Part shown: piece after piece, positions 10,201 to 22,896 of the stretch
Layout: each line of letters begins with the position of its first letter
Numbering within the stretch: the stretch's first letter is position 1
Assembly: GCA_038501195.1 (NCBI GenBank)
Contig: JBBPUQ010000005.1
Location: 4,278,001 to 4,342,000 of the forward strand
Source: Nemania diffusa
Taxonomy: Eukaryota > Ascomycota > Sordariomycetes > Xylariales > Xylariaceae
Length of the DNA stretch: 64,000 bases
Direction of reading: 5' to 3'
Notes under the pieces: generated by a model
The model's database searches: none
The model's input: only the letters and a program-made list of their open reading frames with translations
Told to the model about the DNA's origin: nothing
Translations under genes and position numbers: made by a program

Positions 10201-13200
10201 TATCTGGGATATCATCCTCCTCCTCGAACACTTGCGTAGGTATGGACCGATCTAAAGACGAGTATTGATGAGACGCCTCTACACTTTCAGGATGCTGTAT
10301 TCCAGGAGACGTTGTTCCTTCCGGTGATTGTGGATTGAGCTCTTGCGTATACAGAATGTCAGGACTGGAAAGGTTGTGCGAGAGGGCCTCGGGAGGCATG
10401 AAGTTGTAAAGGTCTTCTTGGCTAACACTCTTAACAGGGCCCCCTGGACCTTCGTTTGGTTCATGGGCAGCCTCGGAGATCGTGCTTAGGATGTTTTGCC
10501 TCGCATGAGCGTCGATATCTCCCGAGGATTGCTCCAGTGCCTCATCATCATCGGTCGTCTCCCAAACTTGCTCCGACGTCTGATCTTCATCAACTGACTC
10601 CCAAGCAGCGTCCTCGCCAAGTACTTTTAGAGACTCGGCTGCAACAGGTGCGTGCCCAGTATGGCCAGTCAAAAATGGCCAACTTTTAGGAATCGTCCGA
10701 TTACTATAATCCACCATTGGCTCGTCACTGTCATCTTGCGCATTAAGCAGTTCGTGCGTCAATAGAGGAGGTTCCGCGTTCGAATTCTCTGCATTGATCG
10801 CCGGGACCTCCGGTAATGAGATAACGGCATCTTCGATTGAGCGTATAGTTCCAACTATAGCCGAATCTTCTGCAGGGCGAGGCTCATGGTCGAGACCAGA
10901 GCCTTGGGAGCGGGAAAAATATTTTTCGGCGACGGTTTCTTCTGCGGGTTCGAGAGTATTTGTATTAACATAGTCCTCTTTGCTGCTAGGCAGTTTAGTT
11001 TGAATAGTAGATATCGCGTCCGGTCCTTGATCTGCAGCGGCCGGGATATTCTCGCTGTCTCTCAAACCGGAGACCTCTTCTATATGGGCCCTTATGGCTG
11101 GTGCACCAATAGCCATATGAAGATCATGCTTTACTTCAATAACCCCTCCTTTAGCATCAGGATGCTGGACTGAACCCAGGGCTTCAATTGGGGAATCGCG
11201 AGGGTATGGTGCCAGTGCGTCACTTCGGCTATTATGCTCGGGATAGGCGACGAAAACCTCGGGAGTTACTGGGTCTAGATTTTTGGGAAGACGATTACCA
11301 AAATCTGCCTCCCGAATAGCTGCGTCTGCAGGATGATGACGTGGCTCTTGGGGAAAGTGCTTTTCCGCTGGTGTCTCGCCTTGCGGCGTCTCAAGTATCT
11401 GGTGCTCCCTCGCTATTTCCTCCTCAATCTCACTCAAGATTTTGGAAATCTCTTTCTCCGACAAGTCATTCTCAGGGACCAGTTCAGGTTCGTCTCCATC
11501 ATCATCATTCACTTCAACACCTGGGGCGTCTTCAAAGCAATAGGGGAGGGGCTCTTTCTTACCTCTCAAGCGCTTCTTAGAAGACTTCTCTTCGCCTCGT
11601 ATCGGGCCAAGGACATCTTTGCTCTCCTCGGCTTCTCGCGCTTTCTCGTCCCTAGCTTCTTCCCTACGTTGCTCAGCGGCATCGAGCTATGTGATCTAAT
11701 TAGCAACCGCTTATAGTCATGTGTTCCGTAGACTCGCCAGGGTCCGAAACCAAATTTCCATGACAAAGAGACATTGAGGATGACATACTAAACGCCCTCC
11801 ATTCGAAGCGGACAATCTTGTGAGGCTGCCAGAAATTTTGCCTTACCTGAGGTTTCGGTGCATCAGGCTCCGCGGCCACCGGGGGTACCTCCTTTGAAAC
11901 ATTTTCCTGCGTCTCGACAGCAACTGCAGCCGTATCGGCGGCGGGAAGCTCCCTCTCGACAATCCCGACCGGCTCTACGCTATGTATTTTGGCAGCGGGA
12001 GCTTCTTCTGTAGCAGGGGTTGCTTCCGCAACAGGGGTTTCATCAGCAGCAGGGGGTTCTTCCTCAGCAAGGGGTTCTTTCGCAGCAGCAGGTTCTTCTG
12101 TAACGATAGCTTGCTCTATAGTGGGTAATTCCTCGGCAGAAGCTACCAATTCAGTAGCAGGCACTTCTTTGATGGCAGGCGCCTCTTCAACATGAGGCGC
12201 TTCTTCAACGGCCGGAGCTTCTTCAGAAACAAGAGCCTCTTCAGCAACAGAAGCTTCTTCAATAGCAGGAGCTTCTTTAATAGCAGGAGCTTCTTCGATA
12301 GCAGGAGCTTCTTCAACACCTGGCGCTTCTTCAACACCTGGCGCTTCTTCAACACCTGGCGCTTCTTCAACAGCTAGAGCTTCTTCAATAGCAGGAGCTT
12401 CTTCAACAATAGGAGCTTCTTTAATAGCTGGATCTTCTTCAGCAACTGGAGCTTCTTTGATAGTAGACGCATCTGTAATAGCAGGAACTTCCGTAGCAGC
12501 AGTTGTCTCTTCAGCAAGAGGGTGGACTCCACTAGGCGCTTCTTTAATAGATGGTTCTTCGACAGGAGGCGTTACTTCAGTGGGCGCCTCTCTGATAGTA
12601 GAGACCTCTTCATGAATGGGGGCCGCTTCCATCAATTCAGGTTCCTCAACGGTTGGAGCTTGTTCAGCAGGGGGTGCTTGTTCAGTAGGAAGAACCTCGT
12701 CTGCAGGAGCGTCTACCTCCGCAGAAGGCGCTATATCCGTGGTAGGTGCTTCTTCAGCGTGTGTTTCTCCTTCAACTGGAGGCGCTTCAGCACTATCAGA
12801 GGTTTCCTCAGCAATGTGCGCTTCTTCTACAGTTGAGGTTGCCTCAACAGCAGGTATTTCCTCGTCCGTGTGGGCTTGGTCGGGAGCGGCAACCTCTTTA
12901 GGAGTAGGAGCTTCTTTAGTGCCAGGAGCTTCTTCAGTACCAGGAGCTTCTTCATTGGGGGGGACATCTTTGGGAATAGGAGTTTCCTCGGGGGCGGGAG
13001 CCGGAGCCGGGACCTCTTCAACAGGCACAGCTTTAATAGCAGGCTCTATAGTTGACGTATCTTGAGCTGGTGCTTCTTCTACGGGAGTTTCTGGTGTCTC
13101 GGCTTCTACACTAGCGGCGGGCTCTTCAACCACTGGCTCAGCTACCGGTTCAACCACCGGTGCTTCCTCAATAGGTGTCTCTTCAATAGGTGCCTCTTTA

Positions 13201-16200
13201 GCAGGCTCTTCCTCGACAGGCGCTTCTTCGGTAGCAGTCTCTTGAACGAGGGGCTCTTGGGCAGGCGTTTCTTGTACAAGAGTCTCTTCGACCGCAGGCT
13301 CCTTGACAACGGGTTCTTCAACAGCAGGTGCCTCGATAACAGGTTCCTCGACAATGGGTGCCTCGATAGTAGGCTTCTCGATAGTGGCTGCCTCAACAAT
13401 AGGTGTCTCGATAGCGGGTTTTTCGACTGCAGAATCTTTAACAACGGGTGCCTCCACTGGGAGCTCCTCGACTGCGGGTTCTTTAATAGTGGTTGCCTCA
13501 ACAGCAGGTTCCTCGATAACAGGCTCCTCAGCGGCCGGTTCAGTAGATGCGTCCACAATAGGCTCTTTAACGACGGTTGCCTCGACAGCGGGCTCTTCAG
13601 CAGCGGGTGCCGCAATAGTAGATTCCTCGACGGTGGGCTCCTCGACAGTGGGTGCCTCCAATGTGGGTTCTTTGACAACTGTTGCCTCGACTTCAGGTTC
13701 CTCAACAGTGGGCTTCTCGACTGCAGGTTTTTCAATGGTCGGTGCCTCGACAGTAGGCTCCTCAGCCACAGACTCTCTAACCACAGGCTCCTCAGCCGCG
13801 GTGTCTTGAGATGGAGCCTCGTCAACAGGAGCTTCTTTGGTAGACGTCTCCTCAGCCGGTGTAATATCGGCAGTTTGTTCAGCAACGGCTTCGGCCTCGA
13901 CTGCGGGGGGCTCTACTGTGGTAGCTTCGATGTTCTCTGTGGCAGTGGGCTCAGGGGACGTTTCTTCAGCAGGGCTAGCCTCGGTGGCTGCTAGGGGCTC
14001 AGTAGCTTCTTCTTTAGCGGCAGGCTCGTCAGCAGGTGCCTGTTCGCCGCTAGACTCCTCGACTGCTGGCTTTTCCTCAGCTACGAGTTCTTCAGTAGCA
14101 GCAGGTTCTTCTGGGGTAGCAGTAGGCTCCTCGGGAGAGACGGAGGTTTCCTCGGCGACAGTAACAGGTTCCTCGGGAGAGACGGAGGTTTCCTCGGCGA
14201 CAGTAACAAGTTCCTCGGGAGAGACGGCGGTTTCCTCGGCGACAGTAACAAGTTCCTCGGGAGAGACGGCGGTTTCCTCGGCGACAGTAACAAGTTCCTC
14301 GGGAGAGACGGCGGTTTCCTCGGCGACAGTAACAGGTTCCTCGTGACCCTGAACCGGCTCTTCCGTAGCTGTTGAAGATGTTTCGAGAGCGGTAGCGGTT
14401 TCCTCAGTCTCAGCCTCGGACTCAGGTGCGGCTTCGACAGCGGTTGTTTCACTAGGAGAAGCTTCATCATGTGTCGAATCCTCGGTAACGAGTGGTTCAG
14501 CAGCAGTTTCTTCGGAGGCAGTTTCTTCAGAAGCAGGCGCTTTAGAAGCAGGTGCTTCGGTAGCGACCGTTTCTTCGACTGCTGCCTTTTCGGAAACAGG
14601 CGCTTCAGACACAGGCATTTCGGCAGTAAGCTCTTTAGAAGCAGTCTCAGGCTCAGAGGTTGCGGTTGGTGGTTCTTCGGTCACATCAGTCTTTTCAGGC
14701 GCAACCTCTTCTACCTCCTGCGTGGGCGAGTCCTCTGCGAGAGCAGTCTCAGGGACTGAGGGAGAAGTCTTAGGAGCTTCAGTTTTGTCCTCTGCCTTTT
14801 CGGCCGCTGGAGCAGGAGCTTCTGTAGGCTTAGGGGTAGGCTCTTCGATAGGGATTACTTCAGCCTCTAGAGCAGGAGTATCATCAGCGGGATTTGACTC
14901 TTCCTCGGGTTGCGGTTCGGGTGCATCATCCTTGGTTTCTTCTGTGGCTTCTTCTGTAGCTTCCGCAGTAGTTTCTTCAAGTTGAGCTGCGTTGGCAACT
15001 ACCTCCGGACTTGGTTCGATTGGAGTCGGTTGTGGCTCTTCGGCTGTCTTCCCTTCTGCTGTTAGGGCTTCTGTTGATGCCTCTGCTAGTTTTTCTGCTG
15101 GTGTTTCCGCTGGTGTTTCCGCTAGCGTATCTACCACCGCGACGGCATCGACTGGTTCTGTCGGGGTTTCCGCGTCAGCTGCTTTCTCGTCGAGTTGGGG
15201 AGCGGGAGATTCTGCCACGTTCTCGACCATCCTTTCAAAGGCAAGATGGTCGTCTACTACGACGCTGACTTCTGCTTTGCTACTCTCCTCTTCTGTGGAG
15301 ATAGTTGCATCTGCGGCGGGCGTCGGCACGCTTTCTTGGATTGCACTTGGCGCCTCCTCGACCTCAGCATCAACATCATCTTGCTTAGCACCATCTTCAG
15401 GTATAGTAGCGTCGGCGGCGACTTCTTCGGCTTCCGTTGGGCCTTGACTTCGTGTTTCGGCAGTCGGTTCCGGAGCGGCACTTAGTTCTGGTTCTTCACT
15501 GGCTGCTGTCGTCTCTTCGGCTGCCTCAACTTTGTCACTTTCTGGGGCACTCTCAGGCTTTACTGGCTCGTCTTCCGTCGTCGCGTCGGCCTTGTCAGAT
15601 TGTAAGTCGCTTTCGCCTGGCGACTCGTCGCTTACAACTGTAGCCTCCGCCTTGTCTGGTACGCCGGTCGTATCGGCTGGTGGATCGCCACCATCGGGGG
15701 TCACTGGGACGGCGATGCTGGGTGAAAGAATGTTAGCATGAGTATTTCATCGTTCGTAATGAAGATAATACATACACCTCTGGGCTCTCATCGGCATGAA
15801 CTTGTTCTTCGGCCGACGGTTCTGGTTGTTCGGCATCTACGGCCTTCGCAGGCTCCTCCTGTTGCTCCGGAATGTCCTCTGCGTCAGTTGCCTTAGGCTC
15901 TGGCTTCGCTTGCTCTGCTTCATCGGTTGAATCAGATGGTGCCTCTGTCGGGATTTCCTTGGCTTGCTCAGGCTCTGGACTTTCAATAACCTGCTCGGAC
16001 TTTGAGCTCCCTTCCGTCTCTACAGGATCAGTGGGAGGACCGTCTTCAGAAGTTACAGTCTCAGGGGCTGCTGTTAGTGTACTATTAGCTTCAGGAACTT
16101 CAGGTGTCGGTTTCTCCTCCTCTGTCTGAGCATCGTCTGTTTTTACAGCAGTGATTTGCTCAGATTCTTCTGTAGCCTCTGTTCCCGCGGCTGTCTCTGT

Positions 16201-19200
16201 CGCTTTGCTATCAGGTTCCGTCGTCTGTGTGGCTAATTCCCCATCAGGTTTCTCTTCAGGCTTAACCTCATCTTTTGTGGCACCAGGTTGTAAAGCATCG
16301 GTATTGGCCGGGGTGGCTTCAGGTTCCACTTGTGGCTCTTCCGTAGGGGTCTGCTCGATGGATTCTTTCTCGTCAGGGGCATTCTCAGCGGGAGCCTCCT
16401 TAGCAGGAGGATCATCCTTTACAGTAGCCTCCTTAACAGGAATATCCTCGACAGGAGTCTCCTTGGCTGGAGCATCCTCAGTGAGAGCTTCCTTAACAGA
16501 AGACTCCTCGGCGGGAGCGTCCTCAGAAGCAGTCACTTCAGTGGGAGCTATTTCAGTAGGAATTACTTCAGAAGGTGCTTTAGTTGGTGTTGATTCGGTA
16601 GGTGCTGGTTCGGTGGGTGCTGTTTCGGAAGGTATTGCGTCAGAAGGTGCCGCTTCAGTGGGAGTAGGCGCTGCTTCAGTTAAAGTTGAAGGTTCTGCGG
16701 AAGGCGCTTCTTCAGAGGCAGGCTTTTCCTTCGCCTGATCCTCCGCATTTTCAACGCTATCAGCAGCGTTCGTCTCCTCATCTTCGCCAGCTGGCTCCTC
16801 CGGCTTGGCTGGGTCCGCATCTTTGGCTGATTTACTCGACTGATCCAGCGAATCTAGTGAAGGTTCTTCAGAAACTGGAGCAACTTGAGGCTCAGTGGAA
16901 GCTTCAGCCACCTGTTCCGCAGCTACAGGTGCAGCCTCATCAGCAGTAGAGGGTGAAGCCTCATCCGAAGCCTTAGGTTCAGGAGAACTCTCGGCAGCAG
17001 CAGGTGTTTCCTCAGCAGGCGTTTCCTCAGCAGGTGTTTTCTCGGCAGGTTCAACAGCCTTCTCGACATCCTTTTGAGCTTCGCTTGGCTCATCTACAGG
17101 GTTGGTATCGAGCGTGGGCTCTGTGATAGCTGTGGGCTCAGCTGTGGGTTCCGCAACTTTTTCAGGTTCAGATGCAGGCTCAGCCACAGTTTCTGGCTCC
17201 TTTGTAGGTTCTGCGACCGCTTCAGTCTCGGGCACAGATGTAGACACAGCTTCGGGCTCCGTCGTAGGCTCTTTGACTTCGGGTTCTGAAGTAGGCTCTG
17301 TGACATTTTCGGGCTCTGTTGTAGGTTCAATCGCCGCTTCAGGCTCGGCTATAGATTCGACGACTTTTTCCGGCTCAGACACAGGCTTAGTCACAGGCTC
17401 AGTCATAGGCTCAGGAGTCACAGACTCAGGATCGACTGTAGGTTCTGCGACCTTTTCCGGCTCAGATGCAGAATTAGTTACACTTTCAGGCTCAGTTACG
17501 GGCTCTATAACGTTTTCGAGATCCGTTGTTGGCTGAGTTACAGATTCCGGGACCTTTTCGGGCTCTGACGTGGCTTCGGTGATAGCTTCGGGCTCAGCGG
17601 CTGACTCTGTGACCTTTTCAGGCGCCGGTTCCGGGTCTTTAGGGGAATCTTCGCCGGTAGATTCAGCCACCGCCGGCTCGGATGTCTCTTGTGGCACTTC
17701 CGGGGTAGCATCCACAGTGGAAGCCTCTTTGGGTTCGTCTGCTACCGGCTCCGCAGGGGCTACTGGAGTCGGCTCCGCCTCTACCTCGGTAGTCTTAGGT
17801 GTGGATTCGCCCTCCTTTGGATTATTGGGTTTCTCTTCGGTAGGCTTGTCCTGGGGACCAGCCACAGGTGGATCTTCTGCTTGAACAGCAGGTTCATCCG
17901 CGGGCTCAGATGTAGGCTCAGGTGTAGGCTCAGGTGTAGGCTCAACTTCGTCTGGTTTATTCGGTGGCTCCTCCTTGGAATCAGTTGTAGGGTTAGCTGT
18001 GGGTGGGCTATCTGACTCTTCTTTTGATTCTGACGCCTCCGGTACTGCTTCTGGTGTCGCCTCTGGTGTTGCCTCTGGTGCTGCCTCTGGTATTACCTCT
18101 GGTGCTGCCTCTGGTATTACCTCTGTAGTCGCTTCGGGCGTCGTTTCTGATGTTGCCACTGATGCTGCCTCCGGTGCTGCCTCCGGTGCTGCCTCCGGTG
18201 CTGTCTCCGGTGCTGTCTCCGGTGCTGCCTGTGTAGTCGTTTCTGGTGTCATTTCTGGTGTCGCTTGTGTTGATTCCGTTTCCGCTTTACTATCTTGTTC
18301 AGATGTGCTTTTAGCTGCGGGATCAGCCACCTCAGTGGCATCTATAGTGGCGGCCTCATCCTTTACTTCTTTCGGCGTAGCGTCGGGTTCTGTTGCAGGC
18401 TCAGGTGCCGTTGATGGCTTCACCTCTTCCGTTTGCACAGTTTCAGTGGCAACGGGGACGCTTTCCCCTGATGGCGGATCGTCTGTTTTCGCATCTGCGA
18501 CAGGACTAGACGGCTCTTTTTCTACCGCTGGCGTAGCTGCAGGCGGCGGTGATTTCGAACTCTCCTTGGAAGATCCAGATTTCGACTTCCCACTCTTTCC
18601 CTTTTTCGCAGATTTGCTTGCAGCCTTCTCTGCCTTTTCTGCTTTCTCTGCTGCCTTTTCTGCAGCCTTCTCGGCAGCCTTCTCGGCAGCTTTCTCGGCA
18701 GCCTTCTCTGCAGCTTCCTTTTCTTTAACCTTCTTCTGCTTTTTAGCCTCCTTCTTACGACTATTTTTGTCTTTCTTCTTAGAGGCAGCCGAATCTTCCT
18801 TCTCCGCCTCCGAATCCGGCTCTGCCGTAGGCTTCTCTTCAGCCTCTGGTTCTGGTTCTACTTCCCGTTCTACTTCTGGCTGTGATTCTGCCTCCGGCTG
18901 TGATTCTGCCTCCGGCTGTGGCTCTGCTTCCGGCTTTGGCTCTACCTTTGGCTTTTCAGGTATTGACTGCTCAGACTCAGATGGGCCCTTTTTCTTCGAT
19001 TTCTTCTTCTTCTTCTTCTTTTCTAGGGGCTTAGATGAATATAACGGATCTTCTTCTACGGGTGTAGTTCTGTAAAGGCCGTCGTACTCCCCGCTTTCGC
19101 CTTCTGCTAGGATTAGTTTTCTTCACAGGATACAGATCAGCGACATACCATTTTGTTCTGTGTCCGAATATGATTGTCCTGAGTACTGGACGTTGGAAAA

Positions 19201-19272
19201 ATCGGCGACTTGCAAGGCTGCGGCCACATCTATACGAGCAGGCGAATATATGATCCCGCCTTGCTCAGCCAT
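7280..19272 (-). CDS. Giant (~3,909 aa) repeat-rich protein, 'involucrin-repeat'/leashin (LAH)-like
   Basis: Four exons: 19272-19149, 19103-15776, 15717-11847 and 11686-7280. Introns are 45, 58 and 160 nt, each GT-AG. Phases (1, 2, 0) match at every junction and the sum is 11,730 nt, exactly 3,910 codons, so what look like three ORFs are one gene. The start MAEQGGIIYSPARID has a good context (AAAATGG). Exon 2 opens with a Lys run (~residues 72-90) and AEKAAEKAA repeats (~169-206), then Glu/Pro/Ala/Thr repeats continue to ~2,330. Exon 4 is less repetitive. It has a conserved helix-like block (REKREKYFKDAEEAVATAV, then IIYATAQ; ~3,412-3,445), an Arg/Ser/His-rich tract, an (RE/RD)n tract (~3,731-3,806) and the end GLRGVFKKLFT. 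Such proteins are annotated 'involucrin repeat protein'; the Aspergillus/Neurospora relatives include leashin, which tethers Woronin bodies to the septum and cortex. The family link is from memory of composition and the C-terminal block; a tether role is inference. Confidence 0.8.
7590..7815 (-). repeat. (Arg-Glu/Arg-Asp)n coding repeat
   Basis: Alternating RE and RD dipeptides, interrupted by short NKEH and NREQ spacers, form a ~75-residue charged tract near the C-terminus of the giant protein. Single-helix or disordered structure is likely. The DNA is a degenerate 6-bp repeat (CGCTCA/CGTTCC and variants on the + strand). Confidence 0.9.
12180..12480 (-). repeat. 18-bp coding minisatellite (VEEAPG/IEEAPA hexapeptides)
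   Basis: Hexapeptides of the form (V/I)-(E/K)-E-A-(P/L/S)-X repeat across about 300 bp in exon 3 of the giant gene. Three units at 12308-12325, 12326-12343 and 12344-12361 are identical at DNA level, which indicates recent unit duplication. Confidence 0.9.
14127..14336 (-). repeat. 42-bp x 5 coding tandem repeat
   Basis: Five head-to-tail 42-bp units encode 14-residue blocks (TVAEETAVSPEELV and close variants) at about residues 1,610-1,680 of the giant protein. Units differ by only one or two bases, so the array is young and probably length-polymorphic. Confidence 0.95.
18030..18240 (-). repeat. Pro-Glu-Ala coding repeat in exon 2 of the giant gene
   Basis: Short 12-bp units encode PEAA, PEAT, PETA and PEVI blocks in the N-terminal part of the giant protein. 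They are more diverged than the 42-bp array. Confidence 0.85.
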
Positions 19273-22200
19273 TTTGGCTCTGTGGTTTTGTGGGTGATAA
19301 AAATTAAGAAGAAGGTCTGGGTGTTCAGTCCCCAGTGTAACTGCAAAGCAGAGCAGCTAAAGGCACGGGTGCGTGCAGCAATTACGTCAAAGATGGTTGG
19401 GTATTGAGATGCAAATCTTGCAGCCGGGTATCGGGACGCCACTGCAATGGAACAATGACTACGTGGTTATAGTAAAACAAACAAATGCAAGGCGCTTCCT
19501 CTAGGGCATATTGGTTATGCCTTGGGACCGTGGGAAAAGATGTGAAGGGAACCAATCCACTGAGTAACCAACGAAAGCGTAGAGTTGAGAAAACAAGTCT
19601 CACGATGGGATTGAGAATAACACCCCACGTGAGGGATAAGAAACATACGCAGTCATATTCGATACTAATACAGGGTAAGCATTATGCAGCATGCTACAGG
19701 CTACAGGCTACAGGCCACAGACCACAGGCTACATGCGGCTTCAAGCTGGGAGAGCCAATTCTACCCCACGACTCGACGAACGACACCAGCGGTGGAGAAG
19801 AGCCTGAAGGTCGTGGTGATCAATATCGTGCCTAAGGATGATTGGCGAGCTAGGCCCAATGAGCGCCACGTCGCATCGCGGAGGACACTGGGTAGCTTGG
19901 AGACAGACGTGGGAGTACTTGGTGTGGTCTGGTGTGGTCCGGTCTAGTCTGGTCTCACAACGAGCAAACCGGACGACAGCGATGGGTGGATGAGGGATAT
20001 GGAAAACTTCTGCGCATAGATAGGTTAGTAGTACCCTACACTACTACACTACTATTGCTCTAGTTTACTACAGTAGGTACTATTATGCGTACTACCCACT
20101 TACTGCCTTATTATAGGTAGGCAGGTATACCGTATAGGAATAGGTAATAATGCGGCAATTTGCGGGAGAGCCGGACGAGAGCAGAGGCGGGCCGGTTCGT
20201 CAATGAAGGAAGGAAATGAATGAATGATGGCCAGCATGCTGCTGCAAAGCTACCTATCACGGCCCAATTGCCTTGTGTCGTGCGGTGTCGCTTCGTCGTG
20301 CCAGCCCCCTTTCTGAATTCGGCTGCAGCGATTGGGCGTCAAGCTACCCTCCCTCTTCGGCCGTTGGTCACTACTCTGCGCGCACAATCGATCGAGCAAA
20401 CAAAACAGAGCGAATCCCAATGGTTCCTGAATTGGCCAAGGAGGGTGTGGGAAAAGCCGCCCAACCGGCAGCCAAGCAAGGGTCGACTGCAGACGAGCAT
20501 GGGGCCAAGGCCTAATGGGTACTAGCACGGCCTGCAACGTGGTTCCGCTGGGCTTCGTTGGCACCGCTCGAGGGCTGCCGGCGAGGGCCACGACAGCCAA
20601 CCAACCTCGCGTGGGGCGGGATAGACGTGGTAAGCTCCCCGTAAGCCCTCTCCGCCCGCCGACCGGTTAAGGTCATTATAAGGCAGCATTCCCAAATAGG
20701 GCTCGATGTCCCCGTACTATTATGGCACTTGTGTGTAGCGTCATCGATGGTCGATATTCGATATGTATATCGCATGGAATGAGACTTATATTCACTTGTT
20801 CCCTGCCTGATCCTGTCGAAATAAAATGAGTCTTATAGAAAAACTCTGGACGCTATATGACATGTGAAAGATGGATGAGTCAGCATAAGTAGCGCCTCGG
20901 CAGATGAGTTTTTCAAATAGGTATTATTAACACCGAGAGGGGCACAGAGAGAGAGATGAGCAAAAAGCGACAGTCGCTGCGAAACAGTATTCCATGATGT
21001 ATGATGATGAAAACAATCTGTTTTATTGCTAGTTCTTGCGGTTTATCATGAACTATCGTGGAGTTTTCCGATCATCTTTGTCTCCTAAGAATCACATGCG
21101 ATACTTCTCAATGAGTAAATAGTAGTCTAATCGTTATTCTCATGAGACGGCTTAGATTGCCGACCAGGTTCCCAGTAGACAAGCCATGAATACTCTTCCA
21201 GTCTTAGAGAAAGGGCAAAATGTCATATGAGTTGTTGTTGAGGTTACCGCAATTGCATTAAGTCCCAGCGTACTCTGTACCAGAGTGCTCATTATAGAAA
21301 TGCTTGCATAAAGGTAATAGTGGCTAGACGGTAGAATTCAAACTTTAATCACACTTTCATGGGATTTCAACGATGCTACACTTCCCAGGTCAATCTACGC
21401 ATGGCTCCTCTAAAGCGTATTTGTGTAATATACTTTATCAACATGATGTATTAAACTTGGCTTACTTTAGGTTTCCTCAGTGCTTGAAATACCTAGTGCA
21501 CTTGCACCTTATTTCACAATACTTTACACTAAGCCTCCAAACCTTAGCATCTCTCATTGACACTAGAACAACAGTCCCTATAGTGTAATCATGCCTTGTA
21601 GTCTCATGAATAGACTGGACTTACGCAATTACTAACATACCAGCTTTATAGTCCTAGTGATAGAATTTACATGCACAGACAAGGAAAGAGCAAGCTCTAA
21701 CGCCAATCTTGGAATGAGAAGATAAATCACCTCAAAAATTGCTCATCAGAAAAAAAGACGAAAAAAATAACTCATTTCTCTCAGAAGGGAAAACCATTTA
21801 TGCGTTATTCTGATGTGCTTACGCTGTGTGCCGCAACCAAACTGCTTAACACGCCTCAGACAAGCCAGGGAGAGGTGTAGATAGAATAGCATGGCCAATC
21901 CGTAGTCCGGTTGGCAATGGTCAACAAATAGAAAGTAAGGGATGTCGATAAGCGGAAAAAATGCGCTTCTATCAAACAAGCAGAACATGTTGTTTTGTAC
22001 CTTGAGAGTAACGCGCTCTGCCGGATATTGTGTTTAAGCAACTCCCAAGAACGCACCTCGCTCTGAGACTGTTGACAGAAACCTCAAGACCTAGATTTGG
22101 CCAGGCTTATGAAAGCATACTCGTGGAGCAGGCTTCCAAAGACGCTGATGAATATACATAGTTCTTCAATAAGGCAATCGCGATGGCAGTTTCTCAAGAA

Positions 22201-22896
22201 CCTAAGCAAATCTCTGTGAATTCGTTTAGCTTGTTCCAGATGTAAGCCTTTGGGAGGGCTTGCCATGTAGGCGGGCGTGCTAGCCTTAACTGTAGAAAGG
22301 GCTTGGTAGAATCAAGGCTGGCTATAAAAATTTGTCATTCCTAGGATTTGGGTAGGAGGAAAGTAGTGCACATCCCACCTCGTGATGATGTGGTATCTGC
22401 GTATAGCCAACTAATATGTGCAACAAAGAGCTTCAAAATATCCCCAATAACGCCCTACCAGCCTTGTCTAGCAACAAATCTTAAACATGAGACTGTAACG
22501 CATGAGCGAGAGCAGACTCTATCGGTATATAAACTGACGAGATAAGTTGGAACATATAACTGTATATCCATCACGACAACTACTGATGCCATGGCTCATC
22601 TAGACTAAATACTGCTCGCCAGAGGGGGGAAAGATGGCCTCGGGAAAACGAGAATGTATTACCTAATAAAAGCAAGCTGATCTCACAACGCCAACGCCTG
22701 AATCAGAAATGAGAGTCCCAAAACGATTAACAGGGAGTGGGCGTAGGTGTATTGCGTCGAAAATGGACCGTCCCCTGTGCTAAGTCGTGATCCGCGCTCT
22801 GACCCAATCCTCCCTTGCAACAACTGGTGACCCTTACATTCGATTCAATGATCTGTAACGACACAAATAAACCAATCCGTTGCCAAGTCGTGCTTC
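19273..22896. other. Intergenic region upstream of the giant gene (3.6 kb)
   Basis: This lies between the giant gene's ATG and the stop of SNF7, both on the - strand. It includes a 7-bp minisatellite (19694-19735), a GGTCTGGTGT-like patch (19920-19960) and a GC-richer section (20150-20660). From about 20790 to 22700 it is visibly AT-richer. The ORFs here are short and show no family features. No tRNA-like T-loop was found. Confidence 0.55.
19694..19735. repeat. 7-bp minisatellite (CTACAGG)6
   Basis: Six adjacent 7-bp units, CTACAGG x3 followed by CCACAGA, CCACAGG and CTACATG, lie about 420 bp upstream of the giant gene's start. Confidence 0.85.

Noticed and set aside
11700..18438. Two separate genes at 11700-15704 and 15733-18438 (-)
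   Set aside because: Neither begins with an ATG; both are exons of the giant gene, joined by phase-compatible introns.
17975..19075. 366-codon + strand frame rich in Ser/Ala/Gly
   Set aside because: Antisense to exon 2 of the giant gene; composition mirrors the Glu/Pro/Ala repeats. The same applies to + strand frames at 12616-13994 and 7194-8030.
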